A stretch of DNA of 54,240 nt from Streptomyces griseoaurantiacus (GCA_014656015.1 BNBP01000045.1:1-54240), one strand, 5' to 3'; counted from the first letter of the stretch, positions 1 to 8,513 are shown. Notes: a model not told the origin generated them from the sequence alone. Numbers and translations are program-made.

Positions 1-728
1 CGGCCCGGCCCTCCGCGCGGCCCCCCGCCCCGCGCGTTCCCGCGCAGGGCCGGAGCGCGGCGCCGCCCGCTTCCCCCCTGACCACGGGCCCCGGCGGCGG
101 CCAGCCCTCCTGGGCTCAGCAGGTGCACCAACTCGCCGGCGGCGCGGGCGCCCCGGGCGCTCCGGCCGCCGCCGAGGGCGAGCGGGTGGCCCCCTGGAAG
201 CCGGTGGTCGAGGACCCCTTCCAGGCCCTCGTCCGCGACCGCACCCAGTCGCGCCCGGCGTCGCTCGGCAAACGGCTGCTGGCCCGGCTCGTCGACACCC
301 TGGTCGTCGGCGCGGTCACGGGCGCGGCGGCGATCCCGCTGGGCACGAAGGCGATCGACCACGTCAACGACAAGATCGACGCGGCCAAGCAGTCCGGCGA
401 GACCGTCACCGTCTGGCTGCTCGACGGCACGACCTCGGTCTACGCCGGGATCGTGCTCGCGGTCCTCCTCGTGTTCGGCGCGCTCTACGAGGCGCTGCCG
501 ACCGCGAAATGGGGCCGCACCCTCGGCAAGAAGCTGTGCGGACTCCAGGTCCGCGACATCGAGGAGCACGAGCCCCCGACCTTCGGTGCCGCCCTGCGCC
601 GCTGGCTCGTCTACAGCGTGCTGGGCCTGCTGGCCGTCGGCGTCGTCGGCGTCCTGTGGGGCCTGTTCGACCGCCCCTGGCGCCAGTGCTGGCACGACAA
701 GGCCGCCCACACCTTCGTGGCGGCGTGA
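1..728 (+). CDS. RDD family membrane protein (5' end outside the window)
   Basis: The frame is open from the left edge (first full codon at base 3) to TGA at 726-728, so the true start may lie upstream; the first in-frame GTG is at 123. After a Pro/Gly/Ala-rich cytoplasmic stretch comes an RDD domain. It has the KRLLARLVDTLVVG helix carrying the Arg/Asp signature, a second hydrophobic helix (YAGIVLAVLLVFGALYEAL), the conserved WGRTLGKKLCGLQV loop and a third helix ending GLFDRPWRQCWHDKAAHT. RDD proteins are small integral membrane proteins, some proposed to be ion exchangers; a specific function cannot be assigned. A second RDD gene with the same low-complexity N-terminus lies at 1828-2673, and the pair probably arose by duplication. 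Confidence 0.85.
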   Translation, partial: ARPSARPPAPRVPAQGRSAAPPASPLTTGPGGGQPSWAQQVHQLAGGAGAPGAPAAAEGERVAPWKPVVEDPFQALVRDRTQSRPASLGKRLLARLVDTLVVGAVTGAAAIPLGTKAIDHVNDKIDAAKQSGETVTVWLLDGTTSVYAGIVLAVLLVFGALYEALPTAKWGRTLGKKLCGLQVRDIEEHEPPTFGAALRRWLVYSVLGLLAVGVVGVLWGLFDRPWRQCWHDKAAHTFVAA

Positions 729-824
729 GCAACCTCGTCAGGGGCTCCGCCGCCCCCGCGCCCCCGGGGGACTCCGGTCACCCGGGGGCCGGAGGACGGA
801 CGCAGCCCCCTTTTCCCCGCCGTG

Positions 825-1526
825 TCACTCGTCGATGGTGATCGAGTCGACCCCGTAACGCCCGGCAAGCCGGCGCTTCGACTTCGCCACCACTCCGTCC
901 CCTGTGATGTAGGCGCCTTCCGATTCTCCGAGAGGGACGTACGAGGCATCGGGATAGCGCTGCTGAAGGTAACTCATGCATCCCGGCACGGAACCTCCGA
1001 TGAGGGAGATCGTCCATCCTGATCCGGTGCCCATCGCCACGAGCGAGTTGATGCCGTCCTTGAGGCTGGTGCGACCGATTCCCGAGGTGCCGGTGGAGTC
1101 GCTGTGAATCATGAAGGCCGTATTGCCGTCGAAACCGCACACGGCGACGCAAGGCCCGAGGTCGGAGGTGTAGAGGACCTTGTCGCGACTCGTGGTCTTC
1201 TTTCCCTTTTTGTTTCCTTGCCGCACGTATGACCCCCTGAGAGTCAGCGTGCTACGTTCGCGCGAGGAGCCGGGGGACCGCTGAACCACCGACCGGGCAC
1301 CGCTCGCGTGGGCGGCGTTCTGTCGACTGTTCCTCATCGCGGTGGCCACCGCGGCGTTCCCCGCGGAGCGCTGAAGAGTCAGTAAGGAAGCCGCGGTGGG
1401 ATTCGACAGGGTCGCCGCCGCGTCCGCGACGGTGGCGGTCCCGGACCGCGGGACGCCGTGACCGGGCCGCCGCGCCGACTTTCCGTGGTTTTCCTTCTCC
1501 CGCACATTCTCGTCCTGTCTCCGCAT
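825..1526 (-). CDS. Putative eCIS-type cargo toxin with a CheD/CNF1-like glutamine deamidase domain
   Basis: A 233-aa protein. The ATG at 1526 follows a GAAGAGGACGT ribosome binding site; the frame is open further upstream but without such a site. Residues 48-60 read LLTLQRSAGNAAV and residues 79-83 SVVQR. This leader is common in actinobacterial proteins tied to extracellular contractile injection systems (DUF4157/eCIS-core proteins and cargo). After a Lys-rich linker (104-116), residues 117-150 read KVLYTSDLGPCVAVCGFDG followed by NTAFMIHSDS. LGPCVAV recalls the LGSCVAV block of CheD deamidases. C126 and H141 are 15 residues apart, the same spacing as Cys866/His881 of CNF1. No transmembrane segment or signal peptide is seen. 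Base composition is less GC-rich than its neighbours, for example near 1198-1222, and it sits between two RDD paralogues, which suggests insertion. The fold and activity are inferred; an unrelated Cys-containing domain is possible. Confidence 0.6.
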   Translation of the reverse strand: MRRQDENVREKENHGKSARRPGHGVPRSGTATVADAAATLSNPTAASLLTLQRSAGNAAVATAMRNSRQNAAHASGARSVVQRSPGSSRERSTLTLRGSYVRQGNKKGKKTTSRDKVLYTSDLGPCVAVCGFDGNTAFMIHSDSTGTSGIGRTSLKDGINSLVAMGTGSGWTISLIGGSVPGCMSYLQQRYPDASYVPLGESEGAYITGDGVVAKSKRRLAGRYGVDSITIDE

Positions 1527-1689
1527 ACGTCCTCTTCCGTGTGGTGCGCAGGTGCGACGTTCGAGGAGCCCACTGTCCACCGAGCGAGCCCGAGATGTCT
1601 GGCGGAACTGTAATCGGCTCCCCGTAACGGCACGATCAGTGACCGCGGCCCGTCGCCCCCCCCCGGACGCGGACGCCGTCCGCGCGCGA

Positions 1690-1735
1690 CGATGGGGGTC
1701 CCCTGCTCGAGCGGAGCCGAGAGCTTGGGGGAGCG
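1690..1735. repeat. Interspersed Streptomyces stem-loop repeat
   Basis: The segment has the pattern gggggtcccc-t-gctcgagcggagccgagagc-tt-gggggag. It is a palindromic intergenic unit (CCCC pairs with GGGG, GCTCG with CGAG-GC) whose variants I recall in many Streptomyces intergenic regions. It lies in the divergent gap between the cargo-like gene and the second RDD gene. Only one copy was noticed in this window. Confidence 0.55.
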
Positions 1736-1827
1736 CAGGGGCGGCGGGGGCGGGGGAACCCCGTCCCGTACCCCGGACGGGCCCCCGCCGGATGCGCCTG
1801 CCCGCCCCGCGCGGTCGACTCGTGGCC

Positions 1828-2673
1828 ATGAGCACCGAACCGCCGCCGCCCCCCGACGACGACCCGCTCCGGAAACCCCCCTACGGCAACCCACCCCCAC
1901 CCGGCGGCGGCCCCCAGGACACCCCCGGCCCGGGGCGGTCCGGGAACCCGTACGACACCCCCGGTCAGGGGGGAGGCGAGGGCTACCCGAAGTACCCCGG
2001 CTCGGGGGGTGAGGGGGGCACGGGGGGACCCGGTGGTCCCGGTGGCGGTTCCGGCGGCGGGCCCTACGGGAACCCGTACGGCACCCCCGGTCAGGGGCCG
2101 GGTCCCGGTCCCGGTGGGCCGGGGTACCCAGGCGGCTCGGGCGGTCCCTACGGCTCCGGTGACCCCTTCGGGTCGTACGGGGGCGGCCCCTACGGCCCCA
2201 CCCCCGACCCGCTCGCCGGTATGCCGCCCCTCGCCGACAGCGGCCGGCGCGTGCTCGCCCGCCTCATCGACCTCGTCCTGGTCGGCCTCGTCGTCTGGCT
2301 GCTCTCCTGGGCCTTCCACACCACCGAGTTCGACTACGCGATGGACGGCGGGGAGGTCGCCTACGGCAGGTCGCTGGGGCAGTCCGCCATCGCCGCCGTG
2401 CTCTACATCGCCTACGACACCGTGATGACCAGCCGCACCGGTCAGACCCTCGGCAAGAGGTGGCTGCACCTCAGGGTGGCGGACCTGGGCAACGGGTCGA
2501 CCCCGTCGGTGTCCGCCAACCTCATCCGGGCGGCGGTGCTGTGGCTGCCGTTCGCGTTCTGCTGCGCCTGTGTGTGGACGGCGATCTCCGGCGGCTACAG
2601 CTTCTTCGACCGCCCCTACAAACAGGGCCTGCACGACAAACCGGCCAAGACGGTGGTGGTCAGCACCCGATGA
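1828..2673 (+). CDS. RDD family membrane protein with Gly/Pro-rich N-terminus
   Basis: A 281-aa protein starting at ATG 1828 (MSTEPPPPPDDDP). About the first 130 residues are Pro/Gly/Tyr low-complexity sequence built from variants of PYG, GNP and GTPGQG. The RDD domain begins at GRRVLARLIDLVLVGLVVWLLSW, continues through a second helix (SAIAAVLYIAYDTVM) and the TGQTLGKRWLHLRV loop, and ends with a third helix before FFDRPYKQGLHDKPAKTVVV. It is paralogous to the partial gene at the left edge. Streptomyces often carry such RDD proteins in tandem; the cargo-like gene at 825-1526 separates this pair. The function is unknown beyond an integral membrane role. The frame is open upstream of 1828, so a longer start cannot be excluded, but the composition there looks like intergenic DNA containing the stem-loop repeat. 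Confidence 0.85.
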   Translation: MSTEPPPPPDDDPLRKPPYGNPPPPGGGPQDTPGPGRSGNPYDTPGQGGGEGYPKYPGSGGEGGTGGPGGPGGGSGGGPYGNPYGTPGQGPGPGPGGPGYPGGSGGPYGSGDPFGSYGGGPYGPTPDPLAGMPPLADSGRRVLARLIDLVLVGLVVWLLSWAFHTTEFDYAMDGGEVAYGRSLGQSAIAAVLYIAYDTVMTSRTGQTLGKRWLHLRVADLGNGSTPSVSANLIRAAVLWLPFAFCCACVWTAISGGYSFFDRPYKQGLHDKPAKTVVVSTR

Positions 2674-2715
2674 CGGGCGTGATGCCGGTCACGTCGCGGG
2701 AACGGGATACAGACG

Positions 2716-2997
2716 TCAGGGCTTGGCCGGCTCGCGCACCGCGCCCGAGGACGCCCGCGCCGAAGTCCCCGAGGTGGGCCGGGAGGCCGCCCTCACCGGC
2801 TGCGTCGGCCGCGGTGACCGCGTCGCCCTCGGTGCCGGGACCGTCAGCGCCACGAACAGCCCGAGCGCCAGCGCCGCGACAGCGATCACGGCGATCCCGG
2901 GCACCGAACTCGCCTGCGAGAGAAGCAACATGGCGAGCGTGGAGAAGAGCACCGTGCAGAATCCGTAGACGAGCTGTGCTGCGGTCGGACGAGGCAT
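2716..2997 (-). CDS. Small two-helix membrane protein
   Basis: A 93-aa protein starting at ATG 2997, preceded by GAGGACTGACC, a good ribosome binding site. Two hydrophobic helices are visible: roughly residues 8-28 (LVYGFCTVLFSTLAMLLLSQ) and 31-53 (PGIAVIAVAALALGLFVALT). A Pro/Arg/Ser/Thr-rich tail of about 40 residues follows. No catalytic motif is seen. It is convergent with the RDD gene, with a 42-bp gap, and divergent from the M6 protease gene. It is probably a conserved Streptomyces membrane protein of unknown function. Confidence 0.75.
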   Translation of the reverse strand: MPRPTAAQLVYGFCTVLFSTLAMLLLSQASSVPGIAVIAVAALALGLFVALTVPAPRATRSPRPTQPVRAASRPTSGTSARASSGAVREPAKP

Positions 2998-3606
2998 GGT
3001 CAGTCCTCGGGGTGGGGTTCTCCCCCCGGTGCCTCTCGCGCTGGGGGAGATGGCGGACAACGATGTGGTGAGAAGGCGGAGCGGACGAGACGCGCCGCCG
3101 GTCGTCTGGGAATCGCAGGGCGACAACGCTGTCGGCCTGACGATCGGTCACGAGCAAGGTGCTCCGCCCATCGACTCTCTTCCGCTGGCATGCCCCGGGG
3201 GAACGTGCGGTAAGCGTCACCTCACCCCGGGGGTCGGTGCACGGGGGGCGCACGGAGTCATGGACTATGCCAACCTGCCGATGCCACGCGCCCGTCGGCG
3301 GGTTGCGGTGGCCCGGCGGACGGGTCTCCCGCGGGTCTCCCACAGGTCCCCCACGGTCGCCCACGAGTCCCGGACGGCTGCCGGACAACCCGTGGACCCA
3401 CCCGGACGGCCCGTCCGGATAGCGGATCCCGTCTACGCATAATGCAATTGACCTGTGCAAGTCAAGGTCTGTTTTTTCCGGCCATCGTCCGGTCAAATGT
3501 TCGTCACTTGACTACACGCGTAAACCGCGCGCGGACCCCTCGACGGGAACCCCCGTCCCCACAGGCCCCCCTTCCGCGCGCCGGACGCGTCAGGGGAGGA
3601 CATCAA
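2998..3606. promoter_or_regulatory. Divergent 609-bp intergenic region upstream of the M6 protease
   Basis: I see no convincing gene here; the long plus-strand frame through 2996-3442 lacks coding character. The promoter of the protease is expected in the AT-richer part at 3430-3520. An imperfect inverted repeat, TTGAC-N8-GTCAA, lies at 3448-3465, just before a run of six Ts (3472-3477). It could be an operator or include a -35 element. The ribosome binding site GGGGAGGACA immediately precedes the GTG start at 3607. Confidence 0.4.
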
Positions 3607-5946
3607 GTGACAAGCAGACCCTGGACGTACCGGGCGGCGGCGACCTTCGTCGCGCTCGTGACCGCGTCCGCGACGTACTCCACGTTCGCGGTCGCCCAGG
3701 CCGCGGACTCGGCGCCGGCCGCGAAGGTCGAGCGTCACGACCCGCAGCCGGTGAACGCCCGCGCGCACGACTTCGACGGGCCGATGAGCAAGACCCAGAA
3801 GGCGCAGCGTGCCGAGGCGCTCGACCAGGTCATATCCGGCGACGCCAAGGTCAAGGACCGCAACGGCTCCCGCGTCGTGGGGCTGCCCGGCCGCAAGGGC
3901 GACACCAAGTACGTCGAGCTGGGCCGGGAGAAGACCGACAAGATCTTCACCATCCTGGTCGAGTTCGGCGACAAGGTCGACAGCCGCTACGGCGGCACGC
4001 CCGGCCCGCTGCACAACAAGATCGAGGCGCCGGACCGCCGCAAGGACAACAGCACCGACTGGCAGGCGGACTACAACCAGCAGCACTACCAGGACCTGTA
4101 CTTCGGCACCGGCAAGAACACCGAGTCGCTGAAGAAGTACTACGAGAAGCAGTCCTCGGGCCGCTACTCGGTCGACGGTGAGGTCACCGACTGGGTCAAG
4201 GTGCCCTACAACGAGGCCCGTTACGGCTCCAACTCCTGCGACGAGTGCGCGTGGAACGCGGTCCAGGACGGCGTCAACGCCTGGGTCGCCGACCAGGAGG
4301 CGCAGGGCCGCAGCGCCGCCGCCATCAAGACGGACCTCGCCCAGTACGACAAGTGGGACCGTTACGACTACGACGGCGACGGCGACTTCAACGAGCCCGA
4401 CGGCTACATCGACCACTTCCAGCTGGTGCACGCCGGTGAGGACGAGTCGGCGGGCGGCGGCGCGCAGGGCGAGGACGCCATCTGGGCCCACCGCTGGTAC
4501 GCCTTCGGCACCGACGCCGGCGCGACCGGCCCGGCCGACAACCAGCTCGGCGGCACCCAGATCGGCGACACCGGCATCTGGGTCGGCGACTACACCATCC
4601 AGCCGGAGAACGGCGGACTCGGCGTCTTCGCCCACGAGTACGGCCACGACCTCGGCCTGCCGGACGAGTACGACACCAACGGCGGCGACAACTCCACCGG
4701 TTTCTGGACCCTGATGTCCTCCGGTTCCTGGCTGGGCACCGGCAAGGAGGCCATCGGCGATCTGCCCGGCGACATGAACGCCTGGGACAAGCTGCAGCTC
4801 GGCTGGCTGGACTACGCGACCGCCAAGGCGGCCACCAAGTCCCGGCACACCCTGGGCCTGGCGGAGTACAACACCAAGAACAAGCAGGCGCTCGTGGTCT
4901 CGCTGCCCGACAGGGCGGTCAAGACCGAGGTGGTCACGCCCGCGCAGGGCTCGACCCAGTGGTGGAGCGGCCAGGGCAACGACCTGCGCAACACGCTGAC
5001 CCGCAGCGTCGACCTCACCGGCAAGTCCGCCGCCTCCCTCACCCTCGACGGCTGGTGGGACATCGAGAGCGGCTACGACTACCTGTACACCGAGGTCTCC
5101 ACCGACGGCTCCAAGTGGACGCCGATCGACGGCACCCTGGCCGACGGCACCGCCATCCCGCGTGACGCCAGCGACAAGCCGGCCCTCACCGGCTCGGTCG
5201 ACGCCTACCAGAAGCTGACCTTCCCGCTGGACGCCTACGCCGGCCAGAAGATCCAGCTCCGCTTCCGCTACCAGACCGACGGCGGCGCGGCCCTGAAGGG
5301 CTTCGCGGCCGACGGGATCACGGTCACGGCGGACGGCGCGACCGTCTTCTCCGACGACGCCGAGTCCGCGGACTCCGCCTGGACGGCCAACGGCTTCTCC
5401 CGCATCGGCGCGTCCTTCACCAAGGACTACGCGCAGTACTACGTCGCCGAGAACCGCCAGTACGTCTCGTACGACACCACGCTGAAGACCGGCCCGTACA
5501 ACTTCGGCTTCTCGCGCACCCGTCCGGACTGGGTCGAGCACTACCCGTACCAGAACGGCCTGCTGATCTGGAAGTGGGACACCTCCCAGCCGGACAACAA
5601 CACCACCCAGCACCCGGGCACCGGCCTGATCCTCCCGATCGACGCCCACCCGAAGGCGCTCAAGTGGAACGACGGCACCCTGATGCGCAACCGCGTCCAG
5701 GCGTACGACTCCACCTTCACCACCGCCCGTACCGACGCGATCACGCTGCACTCCGCGGACAAGGCGACGAAGATCGCCTCCCAGAAGGGTGTGCGCGTGT
5801 TCGACGACGGGGCGAGCACGTACTACGACACCGCCAACCCCACCGGCGGCGTCAAGATCACTGACACCCACACCAGGATCCGCATCGTCAAGGCGCCGCA
5901 CGACGGCTCGACGATCACGGTCGAGGTGGGTCGCTCCACCAAGTGA
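3607..5946 (+). CDS. Secreted M6 (immune inhibitor A-like) zinc metalloprotease
   Basis: A 779-aa protein. The GTG at 3607 follows GGGGAGGACATCAA and opens a signal peptide (residues about 1-33: basic TSRPWTYR, a hydrophobic core, cleavage near AVAQA). A propeptide follows, then the M6 catalytic domain with the zinc motif HEYGHDLGLPDE (H343, E344, H347), as in InhA/PrtV-type peptidases. The downstream WTLMSSGSW is the Met-turn region. Residues about 440-620 resemble the beta-rich accessory domain of immune inhibitor A proteins (WDIESGYDYLYTEVS, LRFRYQTDGG). The enzyme is expected to be exported by Sec and to degrade extracellular protein. It is monocistronic: a strong hairpin terminator follows, and the upstream region is long. 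It matches the secreted protease I recall next to the pncB/clpS region of S. coelicolor. Confidence 0.93.
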   Translation: MTSRPWTYRAAATFVALVTASATYSTFAVAQAADSAPAAKVERHDPQPVNARAHDFDGPMSKTQKAQRAEALDQVISGDAKVKDRNGSRVVGLPGRKGDTKYVELGREKTDKIFTILVEFGDKVDSRYGGTPGPLHNKIEAPDRRKDNSTDWQADYNQQHYQDLYFGTGKNTESLKKYYEKQSSGRYSVDGEVTDWVKVPYNEARYGSNSCDECAWNAVQDGVNAWVADQEAQGRSAAAIKTDLAQYDKWDRYDYDGDGDFNEPDGYIDHFQLVHAGEDESAGGGAQGEDAIWAHRWYAFGTDAGATGPADNQLGGTQIGDTGIWVGDYTIQPENGGLGVFAHEYGHDLGLPDEYDTNGGDNSTGFWTLMSSGSWLGTGKEAIGDLPGDMNAWDKLQLGWLDYATAKAATKSRHTLGLAEYNTKNKQALVVSLPDRAVKTEVVTPAQGSTQWWSGQGNDLRNTLTRSVDLTGKSAASLTLDGWWDIESGYDYLYTEVSTDGSKWTPIDGTLADGTAIPRDASDKPALTGSVDAYQKLTFPLDAYAGQKIQLRFRYQTDGGAALKGFAADGITVTADGATVFSDDAESADSAWTANGFSRIGASFTKDYAQYYVAENRQYVSYDTTLKTGPYNFGFSRTRPDWVEHYPYQNGLLIWKWDTSQPDNNTTQHPGTGLILPIDAHPKALKWNDGTLMRNRVQAYDSTFTTARTDAITLHSADKATKIASQKGVRVFDDGASTYYDTANPTGGVKITDTHTRIRIVKAPHDGSTITVEVGRSTK

Positions 5947-5972
5947 ACGAGCGTTAGTGCAGGTCAGAGCAT

Positions 5973-6008
5973 GATCGGCCGCGACCCCCTGGCGGGTCGC
6001 GGCCGATC
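5973..6008 (+). terminator. Intrinsic terminator of the M6 protease gene
   Basis: A perfect 15-bp stem (gatcggccgcgaccc pairing with its complement at 5994-6008), a 6-nt loop and then gtgttt. It starts 27 bp after the protease stop codon. Confidence 0.8.
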
Positions 6009-6068
6009 GTGTTTAGGTGCGTGCTGTGAACCCCTTATTGACGCCGGGTCCCGTGGAGGTGTGACTGC

Positions 6069-6407
6069 ATGGCCGCAGGAGGTTTCTGCAAGCTGCCGAA
6101 CGGCCATGTGGTCGTGGCCCTGAACCTGCCCAGTCCGGGCGACCCGGTGGGCACCCTGCCGGGCGGGGTGCGGGTCCTCGTGCACGCCGTGAACCGGGCG
6201 CGGGCGCTGACGCGGCTGCGGAACCTCGGCATGCGGGCGGTGTACCTGCGGGGCAACGCGGCACCGCCGACGCCCGACGAGATCACCGCCGTGCTGCACC
6301 ACCCCGACGGCCTCGTCTGGCGCACGACGCCGGCGACGGGCCCGGGCGCCCCGGAACTCTGGCACCCCATCCGCGCCCTGCTGCGCCGCCCCGCGGCACA
6401 CAGGTGA
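6069..6407 (+). CDS. Conserved hypothetical protein (112 aa)
   Basis: ATG 6069 follows GGAGGTGTGACTGC. The protein is soluble, with no signal peptide or membrane helix. Notable parts are an N-terminal FCKLPNGHVVVALNLPSPGDPVG strand-rich segment, an Arg-rich helix (NRARALTRLRNLGMRAVYLRG) and a tail (LWHPIRALLRRP). I recall Streptomyces homologues beside pncA but know no function. It is convergent with pncA, from which it is separated by 60 bp holding a short triplicated motif and a hairpin. Confidence 0.65.
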   Translation: MAAGGFCKLPNGHVVVALNLPSPGDPVGTLPGGVRVLVHAVNRARALTRLRNLGMRAVYLRGNAAPPTPDEITAVLHHPDGLVWRTTPATGPGAPELWHPIRALLRRPAAHR

Positions 6408-6414
6408 GGGAGCG

Positions 6415-6466
6415 GGCGCCCAGGGACCGGGTGTCCAGGGACCGGGCGCCCAGGGGGCGTGCCCCC
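6415..6466. terminator. Short repeats and hairpin between convergent genes
   Basis: Three near-copies of a 14-15-bp unit (gggcgcccagggacc and variants) run into the hairpin gggggc-gt-gccccc at 6453-6466. It lies between the stop codons of the hypothetical gene and pncA and probably ends transcription in both directions. Confidence 0.4.
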
Positions 6467-6467
6467 G

Positions 6468-7055
6468 TCACGCCACCACCGGCTTGCCCGTGAGGGCGAT
6501 CCCGGCCGCGCGCAGCTCGTCCAGCGCGCGCTCCGTCGTCTCCGCCGCGACCCCCGCCGTCAGGTCCAGCAGCACCTGGGTGCGGAAGCCCTCCCGGGCG
6601 GCGTCCAGCGCGGTGGCCCGCACGCAGTGGTCCGTGGCGATCCCCACCACGTCCACCTCCTCGATCTCCCGCTCGCGCAGCCAGTCGCCGAGCCCCGTCC
6701 CGTTCTCGTCCGCCCCCTCGAAGCCGCTGTACGCCGCCGCGTACGCGCCCTTGTCGAAGACGGCCTCGACGGCGCCCGAGGCGACGGCCGGCGCGAAGTT
6801 CGGGTGGAAGCCCACGCCCTCCGTGCCCGCCACGCAGTGCGCGGGCCAGGAGTGGACGTAGTCGGGGTTGTCGGCGAAGTGGCCGCCGGGTGCGATGTGG
6901 TGGTCGCGGGTGGCCACCACGTGCCGGTACCCGGCGGGGGCCTGGGCGATCAGCTCGGTGATCGCGGCGGCCACGTCGGCGCCGCCGGCCACCGCGAGGC
7001 TGCCGCCCTCACAGAAGTCGTTCTGCACGTCTACGACGATCAGCGCGCGGCGCAT
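6468..7055 (-). CDS. pncA: Nicotinamidase
   Basis: A 195-aa cysteine hydrolase of the isochorismatase-like family. It converts nicotinamide to nicotinate in NAD salvage. The start is ATG 7055 (MRRALIVVDVQNDFCEGGSL). The catalytic triad is visible as D9 (VVDVQNDF), K102 (FDKGAY) and C144 (ATDHCV). The metal-binding segment is DHHIAPGGHF with D51 and H53, plus H68 in YVHSWPAHC; SGFEG lies in the substrate pocket. Its length is typical for bacterial PncA. It lies 107 bp downstream of pncB on the same strand, so nicotinamide deamidation and nicotinate phosphoribosylation are probably co-expressed. Confidence 0.93.
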   Translation of the reverse strand: MRRALIVVDVQNDFCEGGSLAVAGGADVAAAITELIAQAPAGYRHVVATRDHHIAPGGHFADNPDYVHSWPAHCVAGTEGVGFHPNFAPAVASGAVEAVFDKGAYAAAYSGFEGADENGTGLGDWLREREIEEVDVVGIATDHCVRATALDAAREGFRTQVLLDLTAGVAAETTERALDELRAAGIALTGKPVVA

Positions 7056-7162
7056 GGTCGGTGTCCTTCGGGTCGACGGGATGGTTCCGAGCGTAGAGAC
7101 TCCGGGGCCACGGGGGGAGGGGGCGCGGCCATCTCGCTCGCCCCCTCGCGCCCCGGCACCCG

Positions 7163-8491
7163 TCACACGTACTCGGTGGGGAGGACGGGCTCCCCGCGCG
7201 AGAGCTGGGTCGCCGAGAGCGGCAGCCCCGCGCGGGCGGCCGCGTGCCGGTCCCGCACGGCGTCCAGCGGCTCGCGTCCGAGGACCTGCCCGCCCCTGAC
7301 CAGCTCCACCAGGAGCTGCCGGTCGGCCAGCTCGGCGGGCACCGGCCCGGTCCCGATCACCTCGGCCTCGGCCACCCCGTGGGCGTCCAGGCGCCGCGCG
7401 GCCCACTTGCGGCCGCCGATGGAGGTCTTGCCGCCGCTGGACTTCTTGGCCACCGGCACCAGCGGAGCCTTCGGGTCCTCGGACCCGGCACGTGCGACCA
7501 GCTTGTAGACCATCGAGGCCGTCGGGTGCCCCGAGCCGGTCACGAGCTGTGTGCCGACGCCGTACCCGTCCACGGGGGCGGCGGCCAGCGAGGCGATCGC
7601 GTACTCGTCGAGGTCCGAGGTGACGATGATCCGGGTGTCGTGGGCGCCCAGCTCGTCGAGCTGCTGCCGCACCCGGTGCGCGACGAGGAGCAGGTCGCCG
7701 GAGTCGATGCGCACCGCGCCCAGCTCGGGCCCGGCGACCTCGACGGCGAGCCGTACGGCCTCGGCGACGTCGTAGGTGTCCACGAGCAGCGTGGTGCCCC
7801 GGCCGAGGGAGTCGACCTGGGCGCGGAAGGCGTCGCGCTCGTGGTCGTGCAGCAGGGTGAAGGCGTGCGCGGAGGTGCCGACGGTCGGGATGTCGTACCG
7901 GAAGCCGGCCGCGAGGTCGGAGGTGGTGGCGAAGCCGCCGACGTAGGCGGCGCGGGAGGCGGCGACGGCGGCGAGTTCGTGGGTGCGCCGGGCGCCCATC
8001 TCGATCAGCGGCCGGTCCCCGGCGGCCGAGGCCATCCGGGAGGCGGCGGCGGCGATCGCGGAGTCGTGGTTGAGGATCGAGAGGATCACGGTCTCCAGCA
8101 GGACGCACTCGGCGAAGGAGCCCTCGACCCGCATGATCGGCGAGCCGGGGAAGTACACCTCGCCCTCGGGGTAGCCCCAGACGTCGCCGGAGAAGCGGTA
8201 GCCGGCCAGCCATTGCAGGGTCTTCTCGTCCACGATCCGGCGTTCGCGCAGGAAGCGCAGGACGTCCGCGTCGAAACGGAAGTTCTCCACCGCGTCCAGC
8301 ACGCGTCCGGTGCCCGCCACGACGCCGTAGCGGCGCCCCTCGGGAAGCCGCCGGGTGAAGACCTCGAACACCGACCGCCGCTCCGCGGTGCCGGCCTGCA
8401 GTGCGGCCTGCAGCATCGTCAGCTCGTAGTGATCCGTGAAGAGCGCCGTCGAGGGAACGTCCACCGGCAGCCCTAGGTCCGCTGTGTTCAT
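7163..8491 (-). CDS. pncB: Nicotinate phosphoribosyltransferase
   Basis: A 442-aa enzyme that makes nicotinate mononucleotide from nicotinate and PRPP, the committed step of the Preiss-Handler pathway. The N-terminus has TALFTDHYELTMLQAAL, the family signature. EMGARRTHELAAVAASRAAYVGG, FTLLHDHERDAFRAQ and VRIDSGDL follow in the usual order, and the PRPP-binding region contains IIVTSDLDEYAI and GVGTQLVTGSGHP. ATG 8491 (MNTADLGL) is used here; an alternative ATG at 8512 lies right beside a perfect palindrome, and neither has a strong ribosome binding site. It precedes pncA on the same strand. The divergent neighbour is clpS. Confidence 0.93.
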   Translation of the reverse strand: MNTADLGLPVDVPSTALFTDHYELTMLQAALQAGTAERRSVFEVFTRRLPEGRRYGVVAGTGRVLDAVENFRFDADVLRFLRERRIVDEKTLQWLAGYRFSGDVWGYPEGEVYFPGSPIMRVEGSFAECVLLETVILSILNHDSAIAAAASRMASAAGDRPLIEMGARRTHELAAVAASRAAYVGGFATTSDLAAGFRYDIPTVGTSAHAFTLLHDHERDAFRAQVDSLGRGTTLLVDTYDVAEAVRLAVEVAGPELGAVRIDSGDLLLVAHRVRQQLDELGAHDTRIIVTSDLDEYAIASLAAAPVDGYGVGTQLVTGSGHPTASMVYKLVARAGSEDPKAPLVPVAKKSSGGKTSIGGRKWAARRLDAHGVAEAEVIGTGPVPAELADRQLLVELVRGGQVLGREPLDAVRDRHAAARAGLPLSATQLSRGEPVLPTEYV

Positions 8492-8513
8492 GAGAGGTGA
8501 TCGTACCTTCATT

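Noticed and set aside
2996..3442. A 148-codon plus-strand frame upstream of the protease
   Set aside because: No ribosome binding site, poor codon bias, and it overlaps the expected promoter region.
3493..5901. An 802-codon minus-strand frame opposite the M6 protease
   Set aside because: No ribosome binding site or family motifs, and the plus-strand protease has a complete zinc site.
6418..6860. Frames opposite pncA
   Set aside because: They are shadows of pncA, which has complete catalytic motifs.
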